Shown one piece after another: positions 53,251 through 62,443 of a stretch of 64,000 bases of DNA. The notes under the pieces were generated by a model. The model ran no database searches, was not told where the DNA came from, and saw nothing but the letters and a program-made list of their open reading frames with translations. Positions within the stretch are counted from its first letter, which is position 1; each line of letters starts with the position of its first letter. Source of the stretch: Arthrobacter sp. ZGTC131 (lineage in GTDB: Bacteria; Actinomycetota; Actinomycetes; Actinomycetales; Micrococcaceae); NCBI RefSeq assembly GCF_002929275.1, contig NZ_PJIK01000012.1, forward strand, positions 91,082 to 155,081, in the 5' to 3' direction. Position numbers and translations under genes: made by a program.

Positions 53251-53834
53251 TTTCCGCATCAAATGAAGCAGTCCCCGGCGGCAGCGTTAAGCACGCTGCC
53301 GCCGGGAACGGCGCTTCTCCCGCAGCAATTGACGATGTCGTGGAGCCCCTGACACCGGAACAGCTGGCTGCGGAGTGGGAAGAGGAACGTCCCCCGCACG
53401 CAGGCCCGCTCGCCAACGTGGCCGCAGCGGTCGCCGCAGGCGCGCTGGGCATTGCCGGCCTGGCCATGTCAGTGGGCATGGGGCTCGGCACTCCCGAAAA
53501 ACCCGAAGCGGGACTGTGGCCGTTCATCATCAGCCTCGTCATGATCGCCATGTCCGTGGCCCTCCTCCTTTTCGGCCGGAAGAAGCTGGACGCCGAGGCG
53601 TTCTCATCGTCGAGTTGGCAGGTAGCCGCCGGGATAGGGACCCTGGTCGGGTTCGTCCTGGTGATCGGAGTGGCGGGCTTTGAAATCCCCACCCTGCTGC
53701 TGACCTTCGTCTGGTTGAGATTCCTGGGCAAGGAAACCTGGCGAATGTCCATCGTGCTCAGCTTCGCCGTGACTGCGGCCTTCTACCTGATCTTCGTCGT
53801 GGCGCTTAGCGTGCCCATCCCACATCTGCTCTAG
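53247..53834 (+). CDS. tctB: Tripartite tricarboxylate-type transporter, small membrane subunit
   Basis: TctB subunit of 195 residues; GTG start inside the tctC stop. A hydrophilic N-terminal stretch of about 55 residues (PLTPEQLAAEWEEERPPHA) is longer than usual. Four helices follow: VAAAVAAGALGIAGLAMSVG, GLWPFIISLVMIAMSVALLL, VAAGIGTLVGFVLVIGVAGF and LSFAVTAAFYLIFVVALSVP. It pairs with TctA in the membrane. Confidence 0.87.
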   Translation: MISASNEAVPGGSVKHAAAGNGASPAAIDDVVEPLTPEQLAAEWEEERPPHAGPLANVAAAVAAGALGIAGLAMSVGMGLGTPEKPEAGLWPFIISLVMIAMSVALLLFGRKKLDAEAFSSSSWQVAAGIGTLVGFVLVIGVAGFEIPTLLLTFVWLRFLGKETWRMSIVLSFAVTAAFYLIFVVALSVPIPHLL

Positions 53835-53842
53835 GGAATCTC

Positions 53843-55387
53843 ATGGACTTTCTTGCACCGGTCATCAATGGTTTCGGCGTCGTGCTGGAACCAATGAACC
53901 TGCTCTACTGCCTTATCGGCGTCGTCATCGGCATGCTCATCGGCGTACTGCCGGGCCTCGGCCCGGCGGCTACCATCGCCATACTCCTTCCGCTGACCTA
54001 CGGCGTCGAGCCCGTGACAGCCATCATCATGCTGTCGGGCATCTTCTACGGGGCACAGTACGGCGGAACCATCACCTCCGTGCTTCTCCGGCTCCCCGGC
54101 GAAGCATCCTCCGTGGTGACGGTCTTTGACGGCTATGCCCTTGCCCGCCAGGGGAGGGCCGGCACCGCCCTCGGCATCGCGGCCATCGGCTCCTTCTTCG
54201 GCGGCACGGTCGCCATCATCGGGCTGACCCTTCTGGCACCGATCGTGGCCGGATTCGCGCTCTCTTTCGGCCCACCGGAATACACCGTGCTGGCCATGCT
54301 GGGCATCCTCCTGGTGGCGACAGTCAGCAACGGCAGCAAGCTGAAGTCCATCATCGCCGCGTCCCTGGGGCTGCTGCTGGCCACTGTCGGCCGCGACACG
54401 TTCACCGGCGAGGCGCGCTTCACGTTCGACAACCTGTCCCTCGCGGACGGCCTCGACTTCGTGCCGATCGCCATGGGCATCTTTGGCCTGGGTGAAATCC
54501 TCTACAACCTGGAGGAACGGCACAACAAGGTCCAGGCGCCGGCCAAGGTGGCCAACGTCTGGCCCTCCCGCAAGGACCTGAAGGAGTCGTCCGGCGCAAT
54601 CGGCCGCGGCTCCGTGCTGGGCTTCTTCCTCGGGATCCTGCCCGGCGGCGGCGCGACCATCGCCTCACTCGCGGCCTACGCCATGGAAAAGAAGCGGGCC
54701 AAGAACCCCGAGCGCTTCGGCCGCGGCGCCGTCGAAGGTGTGGCTGCGCCGGAGAGCGCCAACAACGCCGCCGCGACGTCCTCCTTCATTCCGCTGCTGA
54801 CCCTCGGCATTCCCGCCAACGCCACTATGGCCATCATCTTCGGCGCACTGCTGATCCAGGGCGTCACGCCCGGTCCCCAGCTCGTCCAGAACGATCCGGA
54901 GCTCTTCTGGGGCGTGGTCAACTCGATGTACATCGGCAACATCCTCCTGCTCATCATGAGCATCCCCCTGGTCGGCGTCTTCGTGAAGATCCTGCGGGTC
55001 CGGGCGGCCATCCTCGCCCCGATCACGGTGCTCATCACGCTGATCGGTGTCTACACCATCAACAACAGCATCTTTGATATCTGGCTGGTCATCGTGTTCG
55101 GCCTTCTCGGTTACCTGATGAAGAAGTTCGGCTTCGAGCCCGGCCCGCTGGTGCTGGCCTTCGTCCTCGGTGCCCTCCTCGAGGAAAACCTGAGGCGCTC
55201 CCTGCTCGTCTTCGGAGGCGACGCCGCCGGCTTCGTTAGCCGGCCCATCTCCGGCATCCTGCTGCTCGTCTTCCTCATAGTGATGCTCTTGCCGCTGCTC
55301 CAGAAGGCCTTTAAGAAAGCCTTCAAGAAGGCCCGAACCCCCGCACCCGCCGTCGAAGCGCACCACGATGAAAAGGAACGAGTATGA
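53843..55387 (+). CDS. tctA: Tripartite tricarboxylate-type transporter, large membrane subunit
   Basis: TctA subunit of 514 residues with about 12 helices. The signature GVLPGLGPAATIAILLPLTY is near residue 37, with IFYGAQYGGTITSVLLRLPG following. GILPGGGATIASLAAYAMEK and LTLGIPANATMAIIFGALLI are the repeated pore-like motifs. The cytoplasmic tail is basic then acidic (FKKARTPAPAVEAHHDEKER). The ATG follows AGGG; nine bases separate it from the tctB stop, and its own stop overlaps the USP start (ATGA). Confidence 0.94.
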   Translation: MDFLAPVINGFGVVLEPMNLLYCLIGVVIGMLIGVLPGLGPAATIAILLPLTYGVEPVTAIIMLSGIFYGAQYGGTITSVLLRLPGEASSVVTVFDGYALARQGRAGTALGIAAIGSFFGGTVAIIGLTLLAPIVAGFALSFGPPEYTVLAMLGILLVATVSNGSKLKSIIAASLGLLLATVGRDTFTGEARFTFDNLSLADGLDFVPIAMGIFGLGEILYNLEERHNKVQAPAKVANVWPSRKDLKESSGAIGRGSVLGFFLGILPGGGATIASLAAYAMEKKRAKNPERFGRGAVEGVAAPESANNAAATSSFIPLLTLGIPANATMAIIFGALLIQGVTPGPQLVQNDPELFWGVVNSMYIGNILLLIMSIPLVGVFVKILRVRAAILAPITVLITLIGVYTINNSIFDIWLVIVFGLLGYLMKKFGFEPGPLVLAFVLGALLEENLRRSLLVFGGDAAGFVSRPISGILLLVFLIVMLLPLLQKAFKKAFKKARTPAPAVEAHHDEKERV

Positions 55388-55785
55388 CCATTCTGATCGG
55401 CTACCTGCCCACGCCCGAAGGCGAGGCGGCCCTCGAGGCAGGCATCGCCGAGGGCCAGCTGCGGCGCGAAAGCATCGTGATCCTCAATTCACCGCGTAAA
55501 GGCGCGCCCGTCGACGCCGCCCTCGCCTCGGCGGAGCAAGTCAATGAGCTGCTGCGGCGGGCCGAAGTGGCCGGAGTCCCGGCCACAATCCGGCAGCCGG
55601 GCCACACCGACGACCTCACCGACGAGTTCATTGACATCGCCGACGAAATCGACGCTTCCCTGATCGTCATTGGCCTCCGCAGGCGGTCCCAGGTAGGAAA
55701 GTTCATCCTCGGGAGCCACTCCCAGCGGATCCTGCTGCAGGCGGACCGGCCAGTGCTGGCTGTCAAAGTCCGGGAAAAATCCTGA
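55384..55785 (+). CDS. Universal stress protein in the transporter operon
   Basis: USP-fold protein of 133 residues. ILIGYLPTPEGEAALEAGIA, EIDASLIVIGLRRRSQVGKF and ILGSHSQRILLQADRPVLAV give the G-x2-x9-G-S ATP loop, which is intact here, unlike the USP at 8397. Its ATG overlaps the tctA stop, so it is made with the transporter. In the Halomonas TeaABC TRAP system a small USP (TeaD) binds ATP and damps transport; a similar role here is an inference. Confidence 0.88.
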   Translation: MTILIGYLPTPEGEAALEAGIAEGQLRRESIVILNSPRKGAPVDAALASAEQVNELLRRAEVAGVPATIRQPGHTDDLTDEFIDIADEIDASLIVIGLRRRSQVGKFILGSHSQRILLQADRPVLAVKVREKS

Positions 55786-55856
55786 CCACCCCATTGCAGT
55801 CCACGCCCGGCAGCGCACGCAACGTGCCGGGCTCTGAACCAGGAGTTAACAGAGCC

Positions 55857-57149
55857 GTGAACCACCCCCTCAGCCCCGCCGGGCCACACCGCATCAAGGA
55901 CATCACCATCACGCCGGTGGCGTTCAAGGATCCGCCCCTTCTTAACGCCGTGGGCGTGCACGAGCCGTTTGCGCTGCGGGCCATCGTGGAGGTCACCACC
56001 GATACCGGCATCTCCGGTCTCGGAGAGACCTACGGGGACGCCCCGCACCTGAAGCGGCTGCAGCTCGCCGCAGAAGCCCTCGCCGGGACCGACGTCTTCA
56101 ACATCAACGAGATGCGCCAGCGGGTCACCAGGGCGCTCAATGCCGACACAACCGTCGGCGGCCACGGGATGTCGGGAATGGTGACCGGCTCCAGCACGCC
56201 TGACCGGGTACTGTCTCCCTTCGACGTGGCTGCGCTGGATATCCAGGGCAAGGTCCTCGGACGTCCCGTGAGCGATCTGCTCGGAGGAGCGGTCCGGGAC
56301 GAGATTCCGTTCAGCGGCTACCTCTTCTACAAGTGGGCGGGGCACCCCGGCTACGAGGAGGACTCCTGGGGTGCGGCACTGGACCCCGAAGGAATCGTCC
56401 GGCAGGCCCGCCGCATGGTGGACGAATACGGCTTCACTGCCCTGAAGCTCAAGGCAGGCGTGTTCCCTCCCGAGCAGGAAGTGGACGCTATCAAGGCACT
56501 CCGGGCAGAGTTCCCGGACCTGCCGCTGCGCATCGACCCCAATGCCGCCTGGACCGTGGACACGTCCATTCGGGTGGGCAAGGAACTCGACGGGGTGCTG
56601 GAATACCTTGAGGACCCCACTCCGGGCCTCGCCGGCATGGCTGAGGTGCGCCGCAACGTGTCCATGCCCCTGGCAACCAACATGTGTGTGGTCAGCTTCG
56701 GCGACGTTCCCCCGTCCCTCGAGGCCGGCTCCGTCGACGTCATCCTCTCGGATCACCACTTCTGGGGCGGCCTCCGCCGGTCGCAGGCACTGGCCGGCAT
56801 TTCGGAAACATTCGGTTTTGGGCTGTCCATGCACTCCAACTCGCACCTGGGCATCAGCCTCGCCGCCATGGTTCATTTGGCGGCGGCCACACCCAACCTG
56901 GACTACGCGTGCGACACGCACTGGCCGTGGAAGGACGCCGGGGAAGACGTCATCGTCCCGGGTCGCTTGGTGTTCCGCAACGGTGCGGTCGGCGTTCCCA
57001 CCGCACCCGGGCTCGGCGTGGAACTGGACCGCGATGCCCTGGCCCGCCTCCATGAGCAGTACCTGAAGTCCGGCATGCTCAACCGGGACGACACCGGCTA
57101 CATGCAGAGCCTCCACCCCGACTATGAACTGGTGACACCGCGATGGTGA
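55857..57149 (+). CDS. Glucarate dehydratase-like enolase-superfamily enzyme
   Basis: Acid-sugar dehydratase of 430 residues from the GTG at 55857, with GGAG 11 bases upstream; a TTG at 55794 is the alternative. Active-site blocks: ALKLKAGVF (Lys), RIDPNAAWTV, YLEDPTPGLAGM and LATNMCVVSF for metal, and the His base in SMHSNSHLGISLA. DTHWPWKDAGEDVIV and GLGVELDRDALARLHEQYL are typical of glucarate dehydratase. The His block differs from the canonical SHSNNHFDI of the second copy at 60997, so its substrate may be idarate, galactarate or a related acid. Confidence 0.88.
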   Translation: MNHPLSPAGPHRIKDITITPVAFKDPPLLNAVGVHEPFALRAIVEVTTDTGISGLGETYGDAPHLKRLQLAAEALAGTDVFNINEMRQRVTRALNADTTVGGHGMSGMVTGSSTPDRVLSPFDVAALDIQGKVLGRPVSDLLGGAVRDEIPFSGYLFYKWAGHPGYEEDSWGAALDPEGIVRQARRMVDEYGFTALKLKAGVFPPEQEVDAIKALRAEFPDLPLRIDPNAAWTVDTSIRVGKELDGVLEYLEDPTPGLAGMAEVRRNVSMPLATNMCVVSFGDVPPSLEAGSVDVILSDHHFWGGLRRSQALAGISETFGFGLSMHSNSHLGISLAAMVHLAAATPNLDYACDTHWPWKDAGEDVIVPGRLVFRNGAVGVPTAPGLGVELDRDALARLHEQYLKSGMLNRDDTGYMQSLHPDYELVTPRW

Positions 57150-58300
57150 ACGACCGGATCACTTCCGCCACAGTGTCCCTGGTGATCCTGCCCCTGCAGA
57201 AGCCCGCCAGTGATGCCAAGGTGCTCACCGGAAAGCAGAAGCCGCTTTCCGAAGTGGCGTTCCTGTTCGCGGAGATCCAGTCCGAGGAGGGCCATGAAGG
57301 CATCGGCTACAGCTATGCGCTGCGGGCAGGTGCGCCGGCCCTGTACGCCCACGCCCGGGAACTCGCTCCGGCACTGATCGGCGAAAACCCTAACGACATC
57401 CAGCGGATCTGGAGCAAGCTGGCCTGGCTGGGCCAGTCCGTGGGCCGCAGCGGCGTCACCGCCCAGGCTGTGGCAGCCTTCGATGTTGCCCTTTGGGACC
57501 TGAAGGCCAAGCGCGCCCGGCTGCCCTTGGCGCAGCTCCTCGGCGCGCACCGGGACTCGGTCCCCTGCTACAACACCTCGGGCGGATATCTTTCCACGCC
57601 CATCGATGAATTGATCACCAACGCGCAGGCATCACTCGCCGCCGGCATTGGCGGGATCAAGATCAAGGTCGGCCAGCCCGACCGGAGGCTGGACCTCAGC
57701 CGGGTTGCCGCCGTCCGGTCGGCCTTGGGCGACGATGTCCCGCTGATGGTCGATGCCAACCAGCAGTGGAGCCGTACCACCGCCATCCGCATGGGGCTCG
57801 CCCTTGAGGAACACGGACTGACCTGGATCGAGGAGCCGCTGGACGCTTACGATGCCCACGGCCACGCCGAACTCGCCCGCCAACTCGCAACGCCGATAGC
57901 TACCGGTGAGATGCTCACCAGTACCGCCGACCACTACGAACTCATCCGGCGCGGCGCGGTCGACTTCATCCAGCCCGATGCTCCAAGGGTCGGAGGCATT
58001 ACGCCGTTCCTGAAGATCATGGCGCTGGGCGAACAGGCCAAGATGGACATGGCCCCGCACTTTGCCATGGAGATCCACATCCACCTTTCGGCCGCCTACG
58101 AGCTGGACACGTGGGTGGAGCACTTCGACTGGCTGGAGCCGCTTTTCGACGAGCGCCTCGAGATCCGCGGCGGGCACATGCATGTGCCATCCCGTCACGG
58201 GCTGGGGTTCAGCATCAGCGAACAGGCCAGGTCGTGGACAGTCACTACGGACACCTTCACGGATACCCACCGGCTGACCCCGCAGCACAGTAATGCCTAA
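57143..58300 (+). CDS. L-talarate/galactarate dehydratase-like enzyme
   Basis: Mandelate-racemase-group enolase-superfamily enzyme of 385 residues. FDVALWDLKAKRARLPLAQL, YNTSGGYLSTP, IKIKVGQPDRR (Lys), MVDANQQWS, WIEEPLDAYD and ATGEMLTS (metal), and the His in MAPHFAMEIHIHL are visible; QPDAPRVGGITPFLKI is the strand-7 motif. These match the L-talarate/galactarate dehydratase subgroup, which dehydrates both acids to 5-keto-4-deoxyglucarate. The start overlaps the previous stop by seven bases. Confidence 0.86.
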   Translation: MVNDRITSATVSLVILPLQKPASDAKVLTGKQKPLSEVAFLFAEIQSEEGHEGIGYSYALRAGAPALYAHARELAPALIGENPNDIQRIWSKLAWLGQSVGRSGVTAQAVAAFDVALWDLKAKRARLPLAQLLGAHRDSVPCYNTSGGYLSTPIDELITNAQASLAAGIGGIKIKVGQPDRRLDLSRVAAVRSALGDDVPLMVDANQQWSRTTAIRMGLALEEHGLTWIEEPLDAYDAHGHAELARQLATPIATGEMLTSTADHYELIRRGAVDFIQPDAPRVGGITPFLKIMALGEQAKMDMAPHFAMEIHIHLSAAYELDTWVEHFDWLEPLFDERLEIRGGHMHVPSRHGLGFSISEQARSWTVTTDTFTDTHRLTPQHSNA

Positions 58301-58301
58301 A

Positions 58302-58357
58302 GGGTATCAATCAATACATAAATAGGCTTAGACATGCATGGATTAGCTGCCTAGGCT
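58302..58357 (+). promoter_or_regulatory. Second copy of the LysR module, promoter for kdgD operon
   Basis: GGGTATCA (58302-58309), then AT-CA-AAAT at the same positions, CTT and GACATGCAT (58331-58339), as in the module at 52095. ATGCC (58293-58297) replaces ATACC as the left half-site, five bases before GGTAT. TTAGAC (58328-58333), 18 bases, then TAGGCT (58352-58357) can serve as the promoter for kdgD. The module begins two bases after the talD-like gene stop. Confidence 0.78.
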
Positions 58358-58412
58358 GAAAGCGAACCACACCGCCTCCGCCGCCCCCGGCGCCAACACC
58401 AAGGATCATCCC

Positions 58413-59327
58413 GTGGCAAAATACTCACCCCAGGAACTCGCAAACGTCCTCAAGGAAGGACTCCTCTCCTTTCCGGTGACATCCTTCGACGCCCAGCTGC
58501 AGTTCGACGAAGAGAACTACCGTAAGCACCTGGCCTGGCAGGCCAGCTACCCGGTGGCGGGCCTGTTCGCCGCCGGCGGCACGGGCGAAGGCTTTTCGCT
58601 CACGCCTGCCGAGTCCGAGCGCGTGGTGCGTGCCGCCGTCGAGGAAGTCGGAAACCTGGTTCCCGTCCTGGCGTCAGCCGGCGGATCCACCGCCCAGGCC
58701 ATCGAAAACGCCGAAGCGGCCGAAGCCGCCGGTGCCGACGGCATCCTGCTCCTCCCGCCGTACCTGACCGAAGCAGACCAGGGCGGCCTGACCGAGCACG
58801 TGAGCGCCATCTGCAACGCCACGTCACTCGGCGTGATCATCTACAACCGTGCCAACGCGATCTACAAGGACACCACGGTGGCCACGCTGGCCGACCGCCA
58901 CGAAAACCTGATCGGTTTCAAGGACGGCGTGGGCGACCTCGAGCATGACGCGCGCGTCTACGCCAAGCTTGGCGACCGCCTGTTCTACCTCGGCGGGCTC
59001 CCCACGGCCGAAACCTTCGCCCTTCCGCTGCTGCAGTTGGGCATGAGCACCTACTCCAGCGCCATGTACAACTTCGTTCCGCAGTTTGCCCTCGACTTCT
59101 ACCAGGACGTCCGCAACAACGACCGCGTTGCCGTCAATAAGAAGCTCAACGAGTTCGTCATTCCGTACCTGGACATCCGGGACCGGGTCAAGGGTTACTC
59201 TGTGTCCATCGTCAAGGGCGGCCTTGACGCGATCGGCCGCTCGGCCGGCGGAGTCCGCCCCCCGCTGCAGAACCTGGCACCCCAGGACCTGGCCGACCTC
59301 AAGGCACTCATCGCCACCGTGTCCTGA
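58413..59327 (+). CDS. kdgD: 5-dehydro-4-deoxyglucarate dehydratase
   Basis: Class I aldolase-fold dehydratase and decarboxylase converting 5-keto-4-deoxyglucarate to 2-oxoglutarate semialdehyde. The 304 residues begin [20 protein letters not shown] (GTG start). [40 protein letters not shown] and GVIIYNRAN (catalytic Tyr) precede [10 protein letters not shown], whose Lys forms the Schiff base. [20 protein letters not shown] and [13 protein letters not shown] are typical of KdgD rather than DapA. It has its own promoter copy. Confidence 0.93.
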   Translation: MAKYSPQELANVLKEGLLSFPVTSFDAQLQFDEENYRKHLAWQASYPVAGLFAAGGTGEGFSLTPAESERVVRAAVEEVGNLVPVLASAGGSTAQAIENAEAAEAAGADGILLLPPYLTEADQGGLTEHVSAICNATSLGVIIYNRANAIYKDTTVATLADRHENLIGFKDGVGDLEHDARVYAKLGDRLFYLGGLPTAETFALPLLQLGMSTYSSAMYNFVPQFALDFYQDVRNNDRVAVNKKLNEFVIPYLDIRDRVKGYSVSIVKGGLDAIGRSAGGVRPPLQNLAPQDLADLKALIATVS

Positions 59328-59383
59328 TCCAACACCTTCTGATCCACCGTCTTTTGATCCACCGTCTCCTAGGAGGAACCACT

Positions 59384-61000
59384 GTGACCCTCACCGGACA
59401 CTCCCTGATCGCCGGGCAACCGGTCGCTGGCGAAGGCAAAACCGCCTTCGGCTTCGACCCCGCCACCAACGAACAGCTCGCCCCCGCCTACACGCTGATC
59501 ACCGAAGAGCAGCTCAAGGCCGCAACCACAGCAGCGGCGGAGGCCTTCGAGTCCTTCAGCGCGCTGGACCCCGAGACGCACGCCGCCTTCCTTGAAACCA
59601 TCGCGGACAACATCGAGGCCATCGGCGATGAACTGATCATCCGAGCCGGCCAGGAAACCGGACTGCCCGCAGCCCGGTTGCAGGGCGAGCGGGCGCGCAC
59701 CACCGGCCAGCTGCGGCTCTTCGCCAACGTGGTCCGCCAGGGCGACTTCCGCGGCGTACGCATCGATCCGGCCCTGCCGGACCGCACGCCCATGCCACGC
59801 GCCGACATCCGCCAGCGCCAGATTCCTCTCGGCCCGGTGGCTGTTTTCGGTGCGAGCAACTTCCCGCTGGCATTCTCGACGGCGGGTGGAGACACGGCCT
59901 CGGCCCTCGCCGCCGGTTGCCCCGTGGTTTTCAAGGCCCACAACGCCCACCCCGGCACGAGCGAACTGGTGGGCCAGGCCATTGCGAAGGCGGTGCGCGA
60001 CTCCGGCCTGCATCCCGGCGTGTTCTCGCTGATCTACGGCCCCGGCAGCAGCATCGGGCAGGCGCTGGTGGCGGACCCGGCCATTAAGGCCGTCGGCTTC
60101 ACCGGATCGCAGAGCGCCGGCATCGCCCTGATGCGCACGGCTGCCGCGCGCCCCGAGCCCATCCCGGTCTACGCGGAAATGTCCTCGCTCAACCCCGTCT
60201 TCGTCTTCCCCGGCGCCCTGAACGGCTCCGCCGAACAAATCGACGCACTGGCCAAGCAGTACGTCACCGCTGTCACCGGAAGCTCCGGGCAGCTCTGCAC
60301 CTCCCCCGGCCTGCTGTTCGCCCCCGCAGGTGAGGCAGGCGACAAACTCGCTGCCGCCGTCGGACGCGCCGTTGCCGCGTGCGCTGGCCAGACCATGCTG
60401 ACCGAAGGCATCGCCGCGTCCTGGAACTCGGGTGCCGAGGCACTCGGCGGCGCTGACAACGTCACCGTCGTCGGAAAGGGCACCGAAGGTTCCACCAAGA
60501 ACGCTCCGGCGCCCACCATCTTCGGAACCGACATCGCAGACTTCGTGTCCAACTCGGTGCTGCACGCCGAAATCTTCGGTGCGGCCAGCCTGGTGATCCG
60601 CTACTCCACTGCCGAGGAACTCATCGCGGCGACCCAGCGGATCGAAGGGCAGCTCACCGCTTCACTGCAGCTCACCGAAGAGGACTACCCGACGGCGGCA
60701 CGCCTCCTGCCGGCGCTCGAGCAGAAGGTCGGCCGGATCATCGTCAACGGCTGGCCCACCGGCGTCGAAGTGGGCCATGCCATGGTCCACGGCGGCCCCT
60801 TCCCGGCGACGTCCGACACGCGCACCACGTCCGTGGGCACGCTGGCCATCAACCGCTTCCTGCGGCCTGTGGCATACCAGAACCTGCCGCAGGAACTGCT
60901 GCCGGCGTCGCTCCAAGACGCCAACCCGTGGCAGCTGAACCGCCGGATCGACGGCACTGTCGAAGCCGCAGCCGACGCAAAGCACGAGGTCAACGCATGA
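59384..61000 (+). CDS. 2-oxoglutarate semialdehyde dehydrogenase
   Basis: NADP-type aldehyde dehydrogenase of 538 residues; the GTG follows AGGAGG seven bases earlier. [20 protein letters not shown] and [20 protein letters not shown] bind the cofactor, [20 protein letters not shown] follows, and the catalytic Cys is in [11 protein letters not shown], with Glu in [12 protein letters not shown]. It oxidises the KdgD product to 2-oxoglutarate. Paralogue of 32246. Its stop overlaps the next start (ATGA). Confidence 0.92.
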   Translation: MTLTGHSLIAGQPVAGEGKTAFGFDPATNEQLAPAYTLITEEQLKAATTAAAEAFESFSALDPETHAAFLETIADNIEAIGDELIIRAGQETGLPAARLQGERARTTGQLRLFANVVRQGDFRGVRIDPALPDRTPMPRADIRQRQIPLGPVAVFGASNFPLAFSTAGGDTASALAAGCPVVFKAHNAHPGTSELVGQAIAKAVRDSGLHPGVFSLIYGPGSSIGQALVADPAIKAVGFTGSQSAGIALMRTAAARPEPIPVYAEMSSLNPVFVFPGALNGSAEQIDALAKQYVTAVTGSSGQLCTSPGLLFAPAGEAGDKLAAAVGRAVAACAGQTMLTEGIAASWNSGAEALGGADNVTVVGKGTEGSTKNAPAPTIFGTDIADFVSNSVLHAEIFGAASLVIRYSTAEELIAATQRIEGQLTASLQLTEEDYPTAARLLPALEQKVGRIIVNGWPTGVEVGHAMVHGGPFPATSDTRTTSVGTLAINRFLRPVAYQNLPQELLPASLQDANPWQLNRRIDGTVEAAADAKHEVNA

Positions 61001-62325
61001 GCACGCAGCCAACCGTTGCTCGCGTCGAAGTGGTCCCGGTCGCCGGGCACGACAGCATGCTGATGAACCTCAGCGGCGCGCACGGACCGTTCTTCACGCG
61101 CAACGTCGTCATCATTACCGACTCGGACGGCCGCACCGGCCTCGGCGAGGTCCCCGGCGGAGAGAAGATCCGCACCACCATCGAGGAGGCCGGAGCATTC
61201 ATCACCGGCAAGCCGGTGGCCCGCTACCGGTCCCTGCTGCGCGAAATCGCGGCGGAATTCGCGGACCGCGACGCCGGCGGGCGGGGCCTGCAGACGTTTG
61301 ACCTGCGCACCACAGTGCACGCCGTCACCGCCGTCGAATCCGCGCTGCTGGACCTCCACGGCCAGTTCCTCGGCGTCCCCGTCGCGGAACTGCTCGGCGA
61401 CGGCCAGCAGCGGACGTCCGTCCCCATGTTGGGCTACCTCTTCTTTATCGGCGACCACAGCAGGACCGATCTGCCGTACCTCGTGGAGGACGCGCCGTCG
61501 GACCGTTGGGAAAAGCTGCGCCGCCAGGAAGCCATGACCCCCGAGGCAGTGGTTGCCCTGGCCGAGGCCGCGCAGGAGCGCTACGGCTTCAGCGACTTCA
61601 AGCTCAAGGGCGGCGTGCTGTCCGGCGACGACGAGGTTGACGTGGTCACCGCACTGGCCAAACGTTTCCCCGAGGCACGCGTCACGCTCGACCCCAACGG
61701 CGGCTGGCTCCTTGAGGAAGCCATCCGTCTCGGCAAGCGGATGCAGGGCGTCGTTGCCTACGCCGAGGACCCCTGCGGCGCCGAAGGGCGCTTCTCCGGC
61801 CGCGAGGTCATGGCCGAGTTCCGCCGGGCAACCGGCCTGAAGACGGCAACCAACATGATCGCCACAGACTGGCGGGAGATGTCGCACGCCATCCGGAGCA
61901 ACGCCGTCGACATCCCGCTGGCCGACCCGCACTTCTGGACCATGCACGGGTCCGTCCGGGTGGCCCAGATGTGCCACGAGTTCGGCCTCACCTGGGGCTC
62001 GCACTCGAACAACCACTTCGACATCTCGCTGGCCATGTTCACCCACACCGGAGCCGCAGCACCGGGCGAGATCACGGCGCTGGACACGCACTGGATCTGG
62101 CAGGACGGGCAAGGCCTCACCAAGCAGCCGCTGCAGATCAGGGACGGCGCCATCGAGGTTCCGGATGCTCCGGGGCTCGGCATCGAACTGGACCGCGAGG
62201 CGCTGGAGAAGGCACACCAGCTGTATCTTGAGCACGGCCTCGACGCCAGGGACGACAGCATCGGCATGCAGTTCTACATCGACGGCTGGTCCTTCGATCC
62301 GAAGCGGCCCTGCCTGGTGCGGTAG
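60997..62325 (+). CDS. gudD: Glucarate dehydratase
   Basis: D-glucarate to 5-keto-4-deoxyglucarate; 442 residues. [49 protein letters not shown] (Lys), [39 protein letters not shown] and the His base in [20 protein letters not shown] with [13 protein letters not shown] match canonical GudD throughout. [18 protein letters not shown] completes the cap. Shares ATGA with the dehydrogenase gene. Confidence 0.95.
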   Translation: MSTQPTVARVEVVPVAGHDSMLMNLSGAHGPFFTRNVVIITDSDGRTGLGEVPGGEKIRTTIEEAGAFITGKPVARYRSLLREIAAEFADRDAGGRGLQTFDLRTTVHAVTAVESALLDLHGQFLGVPVAELLGDGQQRTSVPMLGYLFFIGDHSRTDLPYLVEDAPSDRWEKLRRQEAMTPEAVVALAEAAQERYGFSDFKLKGGVLSGDDEVDVVTALAKRFPEARVTLDPNGGWLLEEAIRLGKRMQGVVAYAEDPCGAEGRFSGREVMAEFRRATGLKTATNMIATDWREMSHAIRSNAVDIPLADPHFWTMHGSVRVAQMCHEFGLTWGSHSNNHFDISLAMFTHTGAAAPGEITALDTHWIWQDGQGLTKQPLQIRDGAIEVPDAPGLGIELDREALEKAHQLYLEHGLDARDDSIGMQFYIDGWSFDPKRPCLVR

Positions 62326-62362
62326 TCCTGATTCACGATGCGGTAGAAAGTAACTAGTAGCT

Positions 62363-62409
62363 TCCGCACGGCCGGACCTCCCCCGCAACAGGAGACCCGG
62401 CTGTGCGGA
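62363..62409 (+). terminator. Hairpin after the aldarate operon
   Basis: TCCGCACGGCCGG (62363-62375) pairs with CCGGCTGTGCGGA (62397-62409) with one G-U-type mismatch, around a 21-base loop. It lies 38 bases after the gudD stop. There is no T-tract, so it could be a terminator or RNA-stabilising structure ahead of the next gene. Confidence 0.5.
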
Positions 62410-62443
62410 CCCACGCGTGCACAGATAAATAGAAGGGCGCAGC

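Noticed and set aside
58413-59327. Annotation as dihydrodipicolinate synthase (dapA)
   Set aside because: The sequence landmarks and the glucarate context fit 5-dehydro-4-deoxyglucarate dehydratase instead.
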